Below are positions 12,028 to 24,082 of a stretch of 64,000 bases of DNA, piece after piece. The number at the start of each line of letters is the position of its first letter. The first letter of the stretch is position 1. The notes under the pieces are model-generated. The model searched no databases and was not told the origin of the DNA. It worked only from the letters and a program-made list of their open reading frames with translations. A program made the position numbers and the translations under genes. This DNA comes from Lepidonotus clava (Eukaryota > Annelida > Polychaeta > Phyllodocida > Polynoidae), in assembly GCA_936440205.1 (NCBI GenBank), contig OW387136.1:32903927-32967926 (forward strand). The letters run 5' to 3'.

Positions 12028-13493
12028 GTGACCAAAATGAATGCTTTTAAGCCACCGATAGGCACAGAAAAAGCTTGTATGACTGGAATATTTGTCCCTG
12101 AATGATTTGATATGAAGCTTTTGGACTCTTGAGCGAGTGCTTGAGGGATGATACGTAAACATTATGGTTCAACCCTACTGAGCTAAATATAAAAGCAGTG
12201 AAATAAAAACACTCTGTGGCTGCTGTGGTAGCTCGTTGGCCCTCGTCTTTGGCAGTTACAAATGTTGCATGATCCAAGTCGCTGGAGCTCGTGTCAAAGC
12301 TGGTGGAAATGATGGCTGTCCCCAAAGGAGAAAGGTCGATGATCGAGTTAGGGATTTACGTGCGGATAAAAATTAAAGGATAGGGTAGTTCTATTGAAGT
12401 AGCTTTTAATCTCTTTTATCTCTAGATACAGGTCATTACTTCTCAATAGACTTGGAACATGTTTAACCATGCTCAATGAAAAGACGTTGGTTACTCATGC
12501 AAGTAGTTATACAACTTTCATTATAGATTACATTAAAAGTCACCCTTGGTGAGATGAACAAGCCCACTCACAAACAGGTGTTTAAAGTAGAAAGGCAAAC
12601 TACTTTGAATCAACCTAGTTAGGAACACGGAACTCTCACGCCTACATACATGATACAAATATTTCACGTATTTGTATTCCCATGACTGCGGTTATAAGAC
12701 ATTTTTAATTGATAAAACTAAGTCGATTAGATTTATAAATACATAGAAGCTTATTCGCAGTGGACTATTTCTCTCTGCTAAAGTTAAACAGAGACCTAAA
12801 TATATGATTAAATGCAATTACATACCAAATATTCGAGAGCTCTGCTGTAAGTGTTTGAGAAAACATAAAATGTCTTTGATTGCATAGGGTGTTTGGAATG
12901 CTTGTAAAAAGGGGCTTAGACGGTTATTTTTGTGCAAACATCTTTTTGCCTCAAGTGGTAGCGAAAGTGCATGGAAGTCTGTGAGAACGTATTGAAGTGA
13001 AAATGATTTTTGTGGAGTGCGAATCAGATGAATCAACACTTAAAGCAAAAGCAGATTGCATATTCTCATGTTCTGACGTGTTTTTTTTTGCTTGTACGAT
13101 CCATAATCTCATGTCTACTGGTGTTGTATGCACACACCACCTTTCGAGAAAAGGAAACACTTTTTTTCAAGTTTCGACCACTTGAACTTGAATGATAAAA
13201 GAAATCTTTGTATTATGTTGCCATAAAATCCATCAAAAGGAAACGTGTCAGTCTTGAATAGATAGGTAGGAATGTTCAGTTGAGAAAAACTCCCGTGTTC
13301 TCCTCAGAGGAGACAGTGGATGACGCCCAGAATGGGAGGTTGAACTAAAGATTTTGAAATTTCAGATGTCGAGAAATGTCATACTAATAAATAACAGTTT
13401 TGATGTTATATTTAGAATGGTTGTCATTGTCACAGTTACATAACCGCGTAATACAATGAATTGACGTCAAATCGATCATAAGCACTTGTCATG
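12028..13493. other. Intronic stretch upstream of recursive site 1
   Basis: Unique AT-rich sequence with no repeats or exon that I can support. Confidence 0.5.
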
Positions 13494-13528
13494 TACTAAT
13501 CACAACTTTCTTTCTTTTCTAGGTAAGT
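13494..13528 (+). promoter_or_regulatory. Recursive splice site 1 (acceptor fused to donor)
   Basis: A branch-point match TACTAAT (13494-13500, likely branch A at 13499) lies 23 nt before the acceptor. It is followed by 15 uninterrupted pyrimidines (13506-13520), AG at 13521-13522 and immediately GTAAGTAT from 13523. This is the full consensus of a ratchet point: splicing the upstream exon to 13523 regenerates a strong 5' splice site, so the intron can be removed in steps. The site lies in a very long intron, as such sites do in flies and vertebrates. The sequence match is direct; use in vivo is inferred. Confidence 0.8.
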
Positions 13529-13568
13529 ATCCGTTTCCACAGTCGTTTTCTTTATCTCCGAGGGAGAG
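13523..13568 (+). other. Putative recursive-splice exon 1 (46 nt)
   Basis: Starting at the recursive acceptor, a second strong donor GAGAG|GTAAGT follows after exactly 46 nt. This is the layout of vertebrate recursive-splice exons, which are defined through a downstream donor and then usually skipped. Read in phase 1 (the phase required by the exon at 55407) the 46 nt are open, but the length is not a multiple of three. Inclusion would shift exon 55407-55678 into a frame with TAA at 55564-55566, more than 100 nt before that exon's end, predicting nonsense-mediated decay. Confidence 0.6.
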
Positions 13569-16493
13569 GTAAGTTGCTTTTTCTATTGCAACAAAGATCT
13601 TGGAGACATGGCTCTCCCGTTGTAACCATACCTTAGTCTGGTATGTACCTGAGCATCTGGCTTTACCTGTGTGTCCAAGGAATACCTGCACTAAAAACTC
13701 CGGGGATGGTCGCCCCTTGTGTCATTGGTCAGGTGTAAAACATGGCCCTTTCTTGACCCGGAACCAAGTTAGTGCGACCTTTATGGCTAGCGACCAAAAG
13801 AGCGTGTTGAAAAGTTTGTTTTTTGTGATCTCTTTTTTTGTCATGCCACTGGAACCACAGACAAAACATTGGTTAGGTATCACCATAGAACTGTACGCAG
13901 CAGAGGTATTAATAGTACAGAAAATTTAGTCATATACAAAGTAACTATATTAGGGTAGAGTCTTTGGCTATAACCTCCTAAATACTACAAGCATTGATAA
14001 TTCTATCTAAGTGGCAGACAATTGTTTCTTGCTGGGATGGGCATACTTTACACCAGGATTGTCAGTGTATAGAACATTTCTGGTTCTCCAGCCTTTCTTC
14101 TGGTACAATTTTTAGAAGTCGTCATCTTCAAGATAATAATTCTTCATAGAAAAAAAAAGACAGGGTTTCCCCCAGGCCTCACTGTCAGCCCTATTCATAG
14201 GAATGTCGAGATCTTAAAAAGATAAGAAGTAGCAGTTGGTAGGTAGAGGTTGAGATCGTGGGAACACACATAAACCATCGATGTTCATTTATTTACTCTA
14301 AGAAGCCAGGCGATGGCCTCCCGATTCATGGGTGTGTATTGTACGGATGTAAGGGCTATATGGTGGCAGGTACAGGGGGTCAAAGTGAACCCCCACCCTC
14401 TTACCAGACACCCTGGGCTTCTCAGGTGTCCTCGCCCACCAAACCCACCTGAGTGGACAATGAAGGCGTCTGCCTGGCAGCTACCTGTGCATACAGGGGG
14501 CAGGGGTCACTCAGCAGGGTCGTCAGCACTGCATGCCCTGCTCACCAACCCTGCAGTTTTTGACCCACCTCACCACTCTTCATCCCTTAACCACCCTCCT
14601 GTCCTTCTACCTCCCACCTTGCCAACGCACGCTCCGCGCATAAAACATATTTCTGTGGGCCCCCATAGCATTCACATCTCACTTATAACGCTTAGAAGAG
14701 CTCTCTTCTGTCCATGTCTACCCATGTGCTTTCTTGCACACTTTTCCAACCTGTATTCTATTACTTTCGAGTATTACACAGGCTCAGAACCCCAAGAAAC
14801 AAGAGAACATTGAAAATCTAATGGAGACCGGAAAAGTCACAAAACAAGGGAAAATGGACAATAATTTTTGTAATAAAGTTGTAAAAGAGATGAAATTAAG
14901 CAAATTTTGTTCTCAATATTTCTGATGTATGTGCATTCTTACCTTTGCATGTATGCAAAATACAAGGAGGGTAATTAGTCAGGAGCCTAAGCATTGTAAA
15001 AATGAATTTCCTTGAAAATCAGCCAAAGCAATGGAATATTCCCAGACCGACAAGAATGTTGATGCACGCAGGAATCCATATTGCACCTTTCATCACCCCT
15101 TTCTTCCCAAATGACCTCCCCACTCAAACTGACCTTGCACCCTGACTCCGCCATCCCTTCTTGGCTGACCGCATCTAAGTGTCAAAGAGGAAATACCAGC
15201 ATGACCTTGTTTTTTTTCTAAAGCAACCAATATCACCTTGTCCCGCGACCTATGAAAAGACATTAAAGTCTATGCTTACAACTTTTTGGCTAGCTCCTAG
15301 CTCTTACCTTTCATCTATCTTCTAAGTGACGTGTCAAGAGCATACCCTCTGTGCTTGAACATCAATATTGAATGCTTTGTAGCACTGTAACATTGACCCT
15401 ATTTGGCAGTGTTTGTCAAACCTTGCTACATATAAGATGCACAGTGTGATATCTGACAGGTAGGACTTATGTGGGGTTATTGGGTTGTCTATATCTGTCC
15501 TATTGACATATTGCCTTCCTTTAGATCCCTTTGGCTTCCTATACATATAAAACCCACCCAAGTGAGCATTTTCAGCCACGTTCTATATTTAACCATAAAA
15601 TCTTAAAAGTAAATCTTTATGCATTGTATGGAAATTATGAAGTTTTGTCAAGCACAAAGCAGTGAAAGAAAGCCACTGGTGTTCTCCTTCTTTAAGGGAA
15701 TGCGATTACTTCTGTTGTCAGTGACCCGGAACAACACGGTTGAGGGCCTTCATGCGAAAGCGTCATCTGGCGCCAAGTCCTCGCAGGTAAAATGTGGCTA
15801 ACTGATGAGGGGCGCAGCAGGGGGCATTTACAGCAGGCAGCTCACCTCGTTTTCAAGGCCTAAACGCAGTTTTTTTCCTGAGGGTTTATCAATTTGGCCA
15901 CTTGTCAGCCTTATGTTGTAGGCAGATGAACCCAAGGCTGCAGTTACTGGGTTAGCTTTACGTCAATATTCAATCAGTCTTCAAGGTGTAATGTTCTTTT
16001 CAAAGTATCTTTAAAGGTATGTCTGAATATGGGGTGAGCGGGTAGTTTATTTGTATAAAATTGTAAGATTTTCATAGTTTGAAGATCAAAACAGCTGTTG
16101 GAACCATACAAGACGTTTTATTTATTCAAAATTCAGTTGTTAGATAAGTTGAACTTGGCATTTGAGTCATCCTTGTTGCAGAAGCCTTCCCACACAGAAC
16201 CCCCATGAGGCACATACACTATCCGTGTGTCAAATAGGAAGTGACGGCACACGTCATCGTCCTGAAGGAAAGGGAAACTCCATAGAGATAGGACCGGCCA
16301 GACAAGGAGGCGTCAAAGAATATGTTTGTGGCAGCGAGGGGATAGACAGAAGACACACAGCCATATAAACCATTTTAACCTATATGATTATATATCACTG
16401 CGGTGTTTTGCTTTAATGGAGCTCAGATCATGGAAGAAATACATTAATATGGAAGGCAACGATGACCAAACGGAATTATAGTCTTTTATGGAG
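13569..16493. other. Intronic stretch downstream of recursive site 1
   Basis: It contains several ACCTG-type E-box motifs (13640-13730 and 14340-14480, some in GC-rich sequence). No exon or transposon is supported. Confidence 0.5.
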
Positions 16494-16776
16494 GGCCTTC
16501 AAGGCCTCCTCTGGCACTCTAATTAAGGCTCCATACCCACTAAGACACTTTGGAACTAGGCAATCGTATTTTCCTCTGATCGCCCGTCAGTATGGTGTAT
16601 TGAAATATGCATGTTTGATGAAATCGCCGGGCAAATCAGCCGGAGATTTTTCCTGCAACTCCGATCAAACATGCACATTTCAATACACCGTACTGACATC
16701 AGAGGAAAACAGGACTGCCGAGGTCCAAAGTCTCCTGGTGGGTATAGGACTGACTGGCACCCTAGGAGGATTGGCT
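16494..16776. mobile_element. Foldback element (long imperfect hairpin)
   Basis: The two halves are inverted copies over roughly 125 bp. Matching blocks are CCATACCCAC/GTGGGTATAGG, TTTTCCTCTGAT/ATCAGAGGAAAA, TGGTGTATTGAAAT/ATTTCAATACACC and GCATGTTTGAT/ATCAAACATGC. Even the tip folds (AAATCGCCGG / CCGGAGATTT). It has no coding capacity. As part of the intron transcript it would form a long double-stranded stem. Confidence 0.8.
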
Positions 16777-19700
16777 TTGTCGCCAGTCCGATGTTGGTCG
16801 GTTTTGCTCCCTGCTGTACCTCCCATTCTCCCCACACCTTGATGTGATCCTCCTGACCTATATCTGAACAGAAGCAGTGTTTGCCACCAACCAGAAGGGA
16901 CCAGGGAGGCCCTTTGGCCGCTGGGAGCAGGGGGAGGATTTGTCCCTACCCCGCAGGGCATATATACCTTTATGGGCCGGGACATAAGGTGGCTTGACTT
17001 TGGTGATGAAAGAGGGGTTTGTTAGATACCTGTGGCTAGCAAAGGGACGGCTGTTTCACACCAGGAGCCTCCAGGGATGGCGCCCTAAATAACCACCTTC
17101 ATGGCTCTCCCAAGCTGCTGGTGTTCCGTTTAGACCTGGGCGCCTTTAGGAATAAGATAAAACAGCTGCTGTGGCTTTATACATCGGTATGTGTTTAATA
17201 TTCATGCAAGTTAAGGCTTGTGCTCCCAGTGGACAAAAAAAGGGACATTCCAGCACGTCCGTCTACTTTGAATTGACCTTCCAAGCTTTGCTTAAATAAA
17301 AGCTAAATTTCCTGTGGGGGACTCTGTGGTTCTTCCGGGGAGGAGGAAATAGGATTAAAAACAGCTTGACCTAGGCCTGACTGCTCCGAGTTGCTTTTGT
17401 TGGGTTCAGGTGCAGACTACTTCATCAGACTCCCAGGCCCGGCCACATAATGAGTCCACTGACTCACACCCACCACCTTATTAAAGCCTACTTTATTCCG
17501 CTAGTCGCAGCCTAATACCCGTCATTTGCTTCACGCCTAGGTGAATCCCAATCGCTTCAGTGTTCTTTCAGGCTCCCCCAGAGGTCCAAACGTTTTTACA
17601 CAAATCAAGAACAGACTTGTGTTACTTCGACCAAGAAGAAATACTCCCCTATAAAAGGGCTATTTCAATGGCTAATTGCTGTGTTGTGTAAATATTTTAT
17701 CTTAATGGTTGTAGTGTGCCCTCCACATCGAAAATAGCCTCTGTCCGGGTTGTTTTTCTAAAACTGAAAATGTCAAAAGCCTACAAGTTCAAGAGATAAA
17801 ATGATTAAATGGACAGATAATAGAACACGTGAAAAGTTAACTTTCTTTTTCAAATTGACAAAGCCATGTTCGAAAACAGCAGTTTTCCTACTTAATTATT
17901 AGGGTGACAGAAATACACTTGCTGTTCGACTGGTGTGATCAGTCATAATTATGAGGCGGCAAGGCTTTAAGATCAAATATAGGCCTAGATCACCTTAAGA
18001 TCTTATGCCGCCGAATTCCCCTTTCGTCTATACGACAATCGGTGACGCGTTTATGTGTAACATTCGATGAGATGATCACTCCTGGGCTTAAATAACCACA
18101 TATTTGGGCTTATTTGGGCTTACATCAGAGATTTTGATATATAGAAGACATAGGAATCGTTAAAATCGTCCAAGTCGGGCCAAATTAGACATTCAAGCGC
18201 GGAATCCAAACCGTTATATCGATACGGTCGCCATGTGACACCTTCTTCTCCGATCTGGTGCACCCAGGAATCGGACCTATGCAGACCTATTTCACCATGA
18301 AATCGGTCGATCTAACTTTAGTTTTTGATATACAGAGATAGATTTGGATACATAGATAGGCATGTCATTGTCCAGAAATTCATAGATTGCGAAATAACGC
18401 GACAATTTGCGCAAATACATCGCGCCATTTTCCACCCGCACGCGTGGAGGCCTGACCTGTCAGACCGCTCGAGGGAAGCGGCGGTGACGGTTGGTTGGTC
18501 CCGGGGAGTCGCCCTTCTCCGTCTGGATACCTGGATTACAGCGGTATCAGATGCTTTCAATATATATATTTTGGACGTCTGGACTCCCTTAAACGCATAC
18601 AACGCATTGACAATTCATGCGGGAACCATGCGTTCGTATCGAAGGGAAAAGATTGGATCAATCGGACACGTGGAGGCCTCACACTGTCACTGTCATGGCG
18701 TCAACCCTTCGCCGGGTTCTCTTCCCGCACGCCTGCATCGATACATTGAACTCAGGAAACCAGGATGACATTGGACTAAACCCAATAATTGTGGAGGATT
18801 TAAGCATTCGGAAGCATTCAGTTATACAGGTAGGTACATATGATATATCTTTTCCAGCAGTTCAAATGATAGGCCTAGACAAGCTGCTGGACTCAGCCTC
18901 TCAGGCGTTCGACACTGACAATCTCAAAAATAATTATTTAGACCTTATTTGGCCTATCAAAATGAAATTCATGTATATATCTATGTTCTCATATATGTCG
19001 GGGGTCCTACATGTCGAAATATTAAATCTGAGTTCTGATATGTCTAGGCCTAAGTCACTGTCAGTGTCTGAATCATTCGCATTCAATGTTAAAACATAGG
19101 CGTCACACTGTCAATAAGTTCTCCGGTGCTGTCAGTGTCACAAAGATTAAATTATTTTGTGAAATTGACACTATAGTGTCAGTTCAGACCTACCACAATA
19201 AATTACACATTAATATTATTAGGCCTAGATCCGCCGCCTCATCGGTAACAAAGCTGGAAGCTTTGATACCATATAAAACATTTTTACTATATATTACATT
19301 AAGAGATTAAAACATTAAAACATGCCGCCGAATTGATCAGTATGGCTAGACGTTTGGACTTGTTACAAGATTTGATACCAGAAAACAGGCAGGGTACATC
19401 CATCAAGGACCCCATAATCTATGCGATCTAACCATTCATTATACGTGTCCGCCTTAAGTGAGCCCTTAGCTCTAATTTTCAGATCAAAGGCTTATGTATA
19501 CATTACGACAGACAACTTCGACCCCTCGAGGTGGGACCTTTGAAAATGAATGGTGTAGTTCAAACAACAAGCGCCACGACTTTGTTGGCTTTTCTCCATC
19601 AGATGAGGTCCCCGACTGTGTCCCGATTAAATAGTTCAGTTCTTGATCCCATGGGGATCAAAGCATTCCTGGTTTCACCTGTGTTAATTATGGTTTAACA

Positions 19701-19951
19701 CCCCCCCCCCCTACCAATCCGAGGTGTGCCCACCTGCCCAGGTGGGTCTGTCTCACCTGGCTACACCTTCCTGACACGGCCCCGAAACCACCCAGTGTGA
19801 AAGGTGAACGGGAGGTGTACTTAGGTGCACCAGGTCAGGGAAACAAATATTCAAAATCTAATTACTCTCTAATTTTATTTTTGGCATATTTGCTTCATTG
19901 TTATCAAAGTCAGATAGTTGTAACTTATAGGGTGGATATTTTCTCTTAAGT
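16777..19951. other. Intronic stretch with regulatory-looking islands
   Basis: 17150-17480 carries CAGCTG, ACATTCCAG (TEAD-like) and TGACTCA (AP-1-like) motifs. 18430-18700 repeats a short motif (CGTGGAGGCCT). 19729-19746 is the palindrome CCCACCTGCCCAGGTGGG after an 11-nt C tract. Function is inferred only from motifs. Confidence 0.35.
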
Positions 19952-20147
19952 TGCCCTGTCAATCTATGGGACCAGGCACGTTAAAGAACATCTGCCTCGG
20001 TAAATGTGTAGGGGTATGGTCTCCTTCTTCTCATGGATTCGTTCATTTCATAGGTACAATTACCAGAGACCGAACTATCAAACCTTGTTCTTGCTGTGAT
20101 ATGGCATTAGCTGTTGATGCGCCGTTAAACCCCAATAACCAACCAAT
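19952..20147 (+). mobile_element. Retroposon 3' end (SINE/LINE-like)
   Basis: It ends GCGCCGTTAAACCCCAATAA with an ACCA-type tail, and an internal CACGTTAAAGAAC occurs near the left side. Flanking CTCTTAAGT (19943-19951) and CTCTTGAGT (20151-20159) may be an aged target duplication. The tail resembles that of the 3076-3141 insert. Confidence 0.5.
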
Positions 20148-21554
20148 TCTCTCTTGAGTCAGTAATCTGTGCACGTTGCTGAATCGGTCATTTTTGCTGC
20201 AAACAATGTTATGAATTCAATGCCTTTGGGCTAGGCGCATTGTCTCCATATCATAATAGAAACATGACTATGGCTCCCGGTATAACGACGGAACGTTATA
20301 CAGTGGTTCCCTTAAATCAGGATCCGGTCAATAAAAGGTTATCATGACTCGTGTAGGTCATGAGAAATAGTGGCCGCCATGGACTTTTTCTTTTGTAATC
20401 GGGAAAGATATGTAGTCAGTCAGATCTTGATCTTCATGTAGTGCTTGGAGATAACACATAGAAACTTCTGGCTCCTATACCTCAATAGTCCTTATGTTTC
20501 TTGTCATGTACAGAGATTCATGCAAAGTTTGTGCATGCATTGAAAAGTACGGAATCTACTCTTGGAAACGAAAAAGTAAACAAATGGTTTTAGATAGCAT
20601 CAGTTCTCTTGATGATCATAAATATTAAATGCAATAGATGTATGTCTTCTATAAATATCCACCCAATCCAAAGTCAAATATGTCTATGTAGATAAGGAAA
20701 TGATACGTGTCTTATAGCTGTGATCCAATCTACCCAATATCTGCAGGGGTGTTGCAATAACTACATCAATACTGGCAATGAAATCCCACCCAAATATTGT
20801 TTGTGGCGTCCCTGATATAGGAGTTGTCTGGGGCCTGGGTCTGGGCGGTCCCGATAGCAGGATTGAGAGTGGACAGGTCGTGTTGCAGTATCAGGCACAC
20901 ATCATTCCCAACCAGGTCCCCCGACTTGATGGTTACTTTCTTTGTAGGGTCTTCCTCACAACGCCCAATATGGGCCCGCTCACACTACCATTACAACTGC
21001 CATCTGGGCAGTAACCCCAGACAAATGTTTTCCAAATTAATGATATAAGCCCTACAGGTCTAATAAAGCGCCCATTCAATAAAACCAACATGGAAATTCT
21101 AGAGCTCTTTCAGTATAGCACTAGTACCATGCAGGGGGCAATGTACTTCACATATTTCAGGTTGCTGAAAATTGCCCCCTCTCTCCCTTGGTGTTGCAAG
21201 CGGATTATTACTTGTAGCATTTTCTAAAGTGGAATAAGTAGGCGCTTGAGCAGGAAAAAAGTGAGGCTTGCTCCCCGAGTGCCCATAGAAATAAAGGCCT
21301 GTCGTTGGGGAGCTGGGAGTAGACCGGGGGGGGGGGGGGGGAAGCATCTTGTTAGTTCTCTAGATCTACACCGTACAGGGACAAGCCCCTCGGGGGTTAC
21401 TTATCAGATTCAGACTGGCCAGGAATCAGCGGCCGCTTGTTCCTATCTGGTTATCATGGGAAGGCGTTGGTGGAGGCTGCAATTTTCGTACAAGGGGTAT
21501 AAGAGGGTTAGGGGTACACGGTGGTCCTATATGCAGGGCGGGCGGGACTTATGA

Positions 21555-21636
21555 TTGCCCCCTGGTGGGAATTGACTATTGTCAGTCACGTGACTTTGTC
21601 TCTACCCTCATGCCCTCTGGCGGCGTATAATATATA
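21555..21636 (+). promoter_or_regulatory. CTCF-like pair, E-box palindrome and TATA-like box
   Basis: TTGCCCCCTGGTGG (21555-21568) fits the reverse CTCF consensus at about 13 of 14 positions. ATGCCCTCTGGCGG (21610-21623) is a second, weaker match in the same orientation. Between them lies GTCACGTGAC (21585-21594), and TATAATATATA follows at 21626-21636. It could be an insulator, enhancer or alternative promoter. Confidence 0.35.
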
Positions 21637-23114
21637 GTGACCAGGACTACTGGGTCTGGTTTGGGGACAGACTTTACAGTGAAGCGGTCGTTATTAACCT
21701 AGCTTTAGATTGTTTGGTTTCTGTTTTAAAAAAATGACTCCTGTCAATTTATAACACATTGCATTCTTCATATTTTCAGTCTAGTGAGTGTTATTAGACC
21801 ACATTAATAACGGAAGAATTATAATATCCTTCAAAGCTAGGTTACTTTTATTAGAAAACTATAATCCCATCCAGCTGGTTTAGTTCTGTTGTTTTGAAAC
21901 ATATAGAGACTGTGGTTTGTTATTTTTACTTCGGCAGTCTTAGATATCAGGTTTGTATACATTGCGCAGCCAAAAGTCATCCCAACTACATTGGTTCATC
22001 AGTACCCTATTTAACCTGTTCAAAACTATCATTGCTAACAAGCACGGAGAGTTGTATTTGACATTGTGATATCCGGAGGATATTTAGTAATAGCATTTGT
22101 AGGGAAGGTTTCTTTGAGGAGGCACCTGACAGCTTTTTATCCTATTTTTATGTGTCCATACCATGTATACTTAAAAACACACCACTTGAATACCGCCACA
22201 AACTACAAGGTATTTGCCCAGTATCAGCTTATGTTGACCGAACCGATTCAGGGCCAATAACGTGCTGTTTGTTCTCTGTAAATAGACTAAATACCAATGG
22301 ATGATTGGTGTTTGCTGCTCCCCTATTCCCTTACAGCACATGGACCCATTGATTGGCCCCTTTTACAGTGTTTGCAGCCCGGGGAGTGGCCTGTGGTCTG
22401 TCCTCTCCTTTCTCCAGGGCCGTTAGGTGGCCGAAAACAGACAATTAGTGACAGCGGAGAACAGCGGTCTTAATGGAAAACATTAAAACAGGTTTTGTTT
22501 GAATGGAAAGGGTAATATTGGCATCAGTGATTGTCGGATCCGTTGTGTGATGTTGCATCCATGGTACCAAATTACAAATATTGCGTATTGAAAATGATGG
22601 GTTCTGTTTCTTCTTAATTTTAAATGTACTATGGGTTCTTTTGAAAATGAGTTTAGTTGTCCCAAACAATTTCACCTGAGCAATGATGCTGTATTCTTGA
22701 AATTCATCAGAACAGCACATCAATAAGCAGGCAATTCGCCCCAAATGAGTATACCCCATGCACCCTGGGCAGCGTTATTTTTTGAGATTCATTTCTGTGC
22801 GTTGACAATTAGCAAAGTTGTCAGTCATGCATCACAATGTGGGCGTTGGCTTTGTCCCAGGTCTGAGTCATGTATCCCTGCAGGCCGGGCCTCGTCCACA
22901 GAGGTGTGGACTCATCTGTTCCCTGTTTGACACGTCCCGGGATTGTGATGCCTCAAGTGCAGGCCTGGGAGGGGGACCGGGCGGCTGCCAAACTCATCCT
23001 GTAAACTCACACCTTTCTTCATAAAGTAATTTACTTTGAAAGAAGAAGAAGAATAAGATACAGCCATCACAGCAACACATGGTTTCTAATTGCATGATTT
23101 TTTAAATAAATATG

Positions 23115-23138
23115 TAGGCTTCTCCTCCTCAGGTAAAA
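23115..23138 (+). promoter_or_regulatory. Weaker recursive splice site candidate
   Basis: GGCTTCTCCTCCTCAG is followed at once by GTAAAAAG. The acceptor half is very good; the donor half lacks the usual G at position +5. No strong donor is visible about 46 nt downstream, so the confidence is low. Confidence 0.25.
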
Positions 23139-23188
23139 AGCATTGCAGAACACAACCGAGATGAAGAAAGTATTTTAATCTTCTCTCC

Positions 23189-23322
23189 TATAGACCTTTT
23201 TCACAAATTTGCAGTGGGTACCCAACACCTCAGGCCCAGCTGCATAGGAAGCCATACCCCAACTCTTAGGTGCAGACAAATCCGCTAGAGGGGCGCCACA
23301 TTCATTAGAAAAAAGGTCTACA
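23189..23322. mobile_element. TATAGACC mini-MITE, copy 1
   Basis: The left end TATAGACCTTTTTC and right end AAAAAAGGTCTA are inverted. The inner CCGCTAG....GCGCCAC and GCAGTG are shared with the copy at 25979. It is 134 bp and non-coding. Confidence 0.6.
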
Positions 23323-24082
23323 TGCTAGTTGAATATTTTACACATTACTGCCTACAGAAATAGGAAGCTTACAACATCAAGATCTCCTTACATAAATGCT
23401 ACCCTTGGAAAAGTTTGAATATGTTACACCCATGTAGTTGACAGTAAGTGGCATATACATAACGTCGACGTCCCCTGACTGCAGATGCTAGGATAACCGA
23501 GGACCTAGATACAAGCATACATATTTACACATGCATAAACGGTATTTTTCCATATGCTACTTATGTTTCTAGTCGAGAAGGAATCTCCCATGAATATGCA
23601 TGGCCATCAATACCAGCAGAAAAGATGGGGAAATGGGGTAAACGCCCTTTTTAATGAATACCTTCATGGTTATGTGGTAGGCAATCAGTGAGAGTGGGTG
23701 GATCTGGCGCTAGTCAGCCAAACCTATTCAACGCTCATCCAACCTAATGTACTTTTTTCTATTCTTGGCCCATCGCGCAGAAAATCAATCGTGTCTTCTT
23801 TAAAATGCAGCTCATTAGTAGCGGAAGGTCTGGGCACCTCTTGGCGTTGTATCGATTTCTGTTTCTAATTACTAAAGCCACCTACGGCCCACGGCTAATA
23901 TAGGACTTAGGTGTTCATCGCTACTCTCCGCCCTGACTAAGTCGATGATTACATTAAAGTTAGATGACTTCGGAATGAAGTCTATGGCGAAGACATACAT
24001 TGCCTATAGGTCTGAATTCTTAAGTCTCATGATGTAAGAATGTAACCTGGGGTGTTCTGAAATCGATATGTTGATGGTATAT

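Larger units (their letters stand above)
20148..23188. other. Intronic stretch, no gene seen
   Basis: Apart from the motif cluster at 21555-21636, a 16-nt G tract (21326-21341) and the weak recursive site at 23132, I see only unique sequence. Confidence 0.5.

Noticed and set aside
14313-14813. 166-codon plus-strand frame
   Set aside because: Composition is random-looking, no domain or splice context was found, and it crosses a GC-rich E-box island.
16462-16985. Overlapping frames on both strands around the foldback
   Set aside because: Mirror-image frames are expected within a long inverted repeat.
17520-17548. GCTTCACGCCTAG|GTGAATC as another recursive site
   Set aside because: The pyrimidine tract is short and interrupted, and the donor half is weak.
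18695-18829. ATG frame (MASTLRRVL...) ending at a donor-like CAG|GTAGGT, a possible alternative first exon
   Set aside because: It ends in phase 0, whereas the next coding exon needs phase 1, and no promoter motifs were found.
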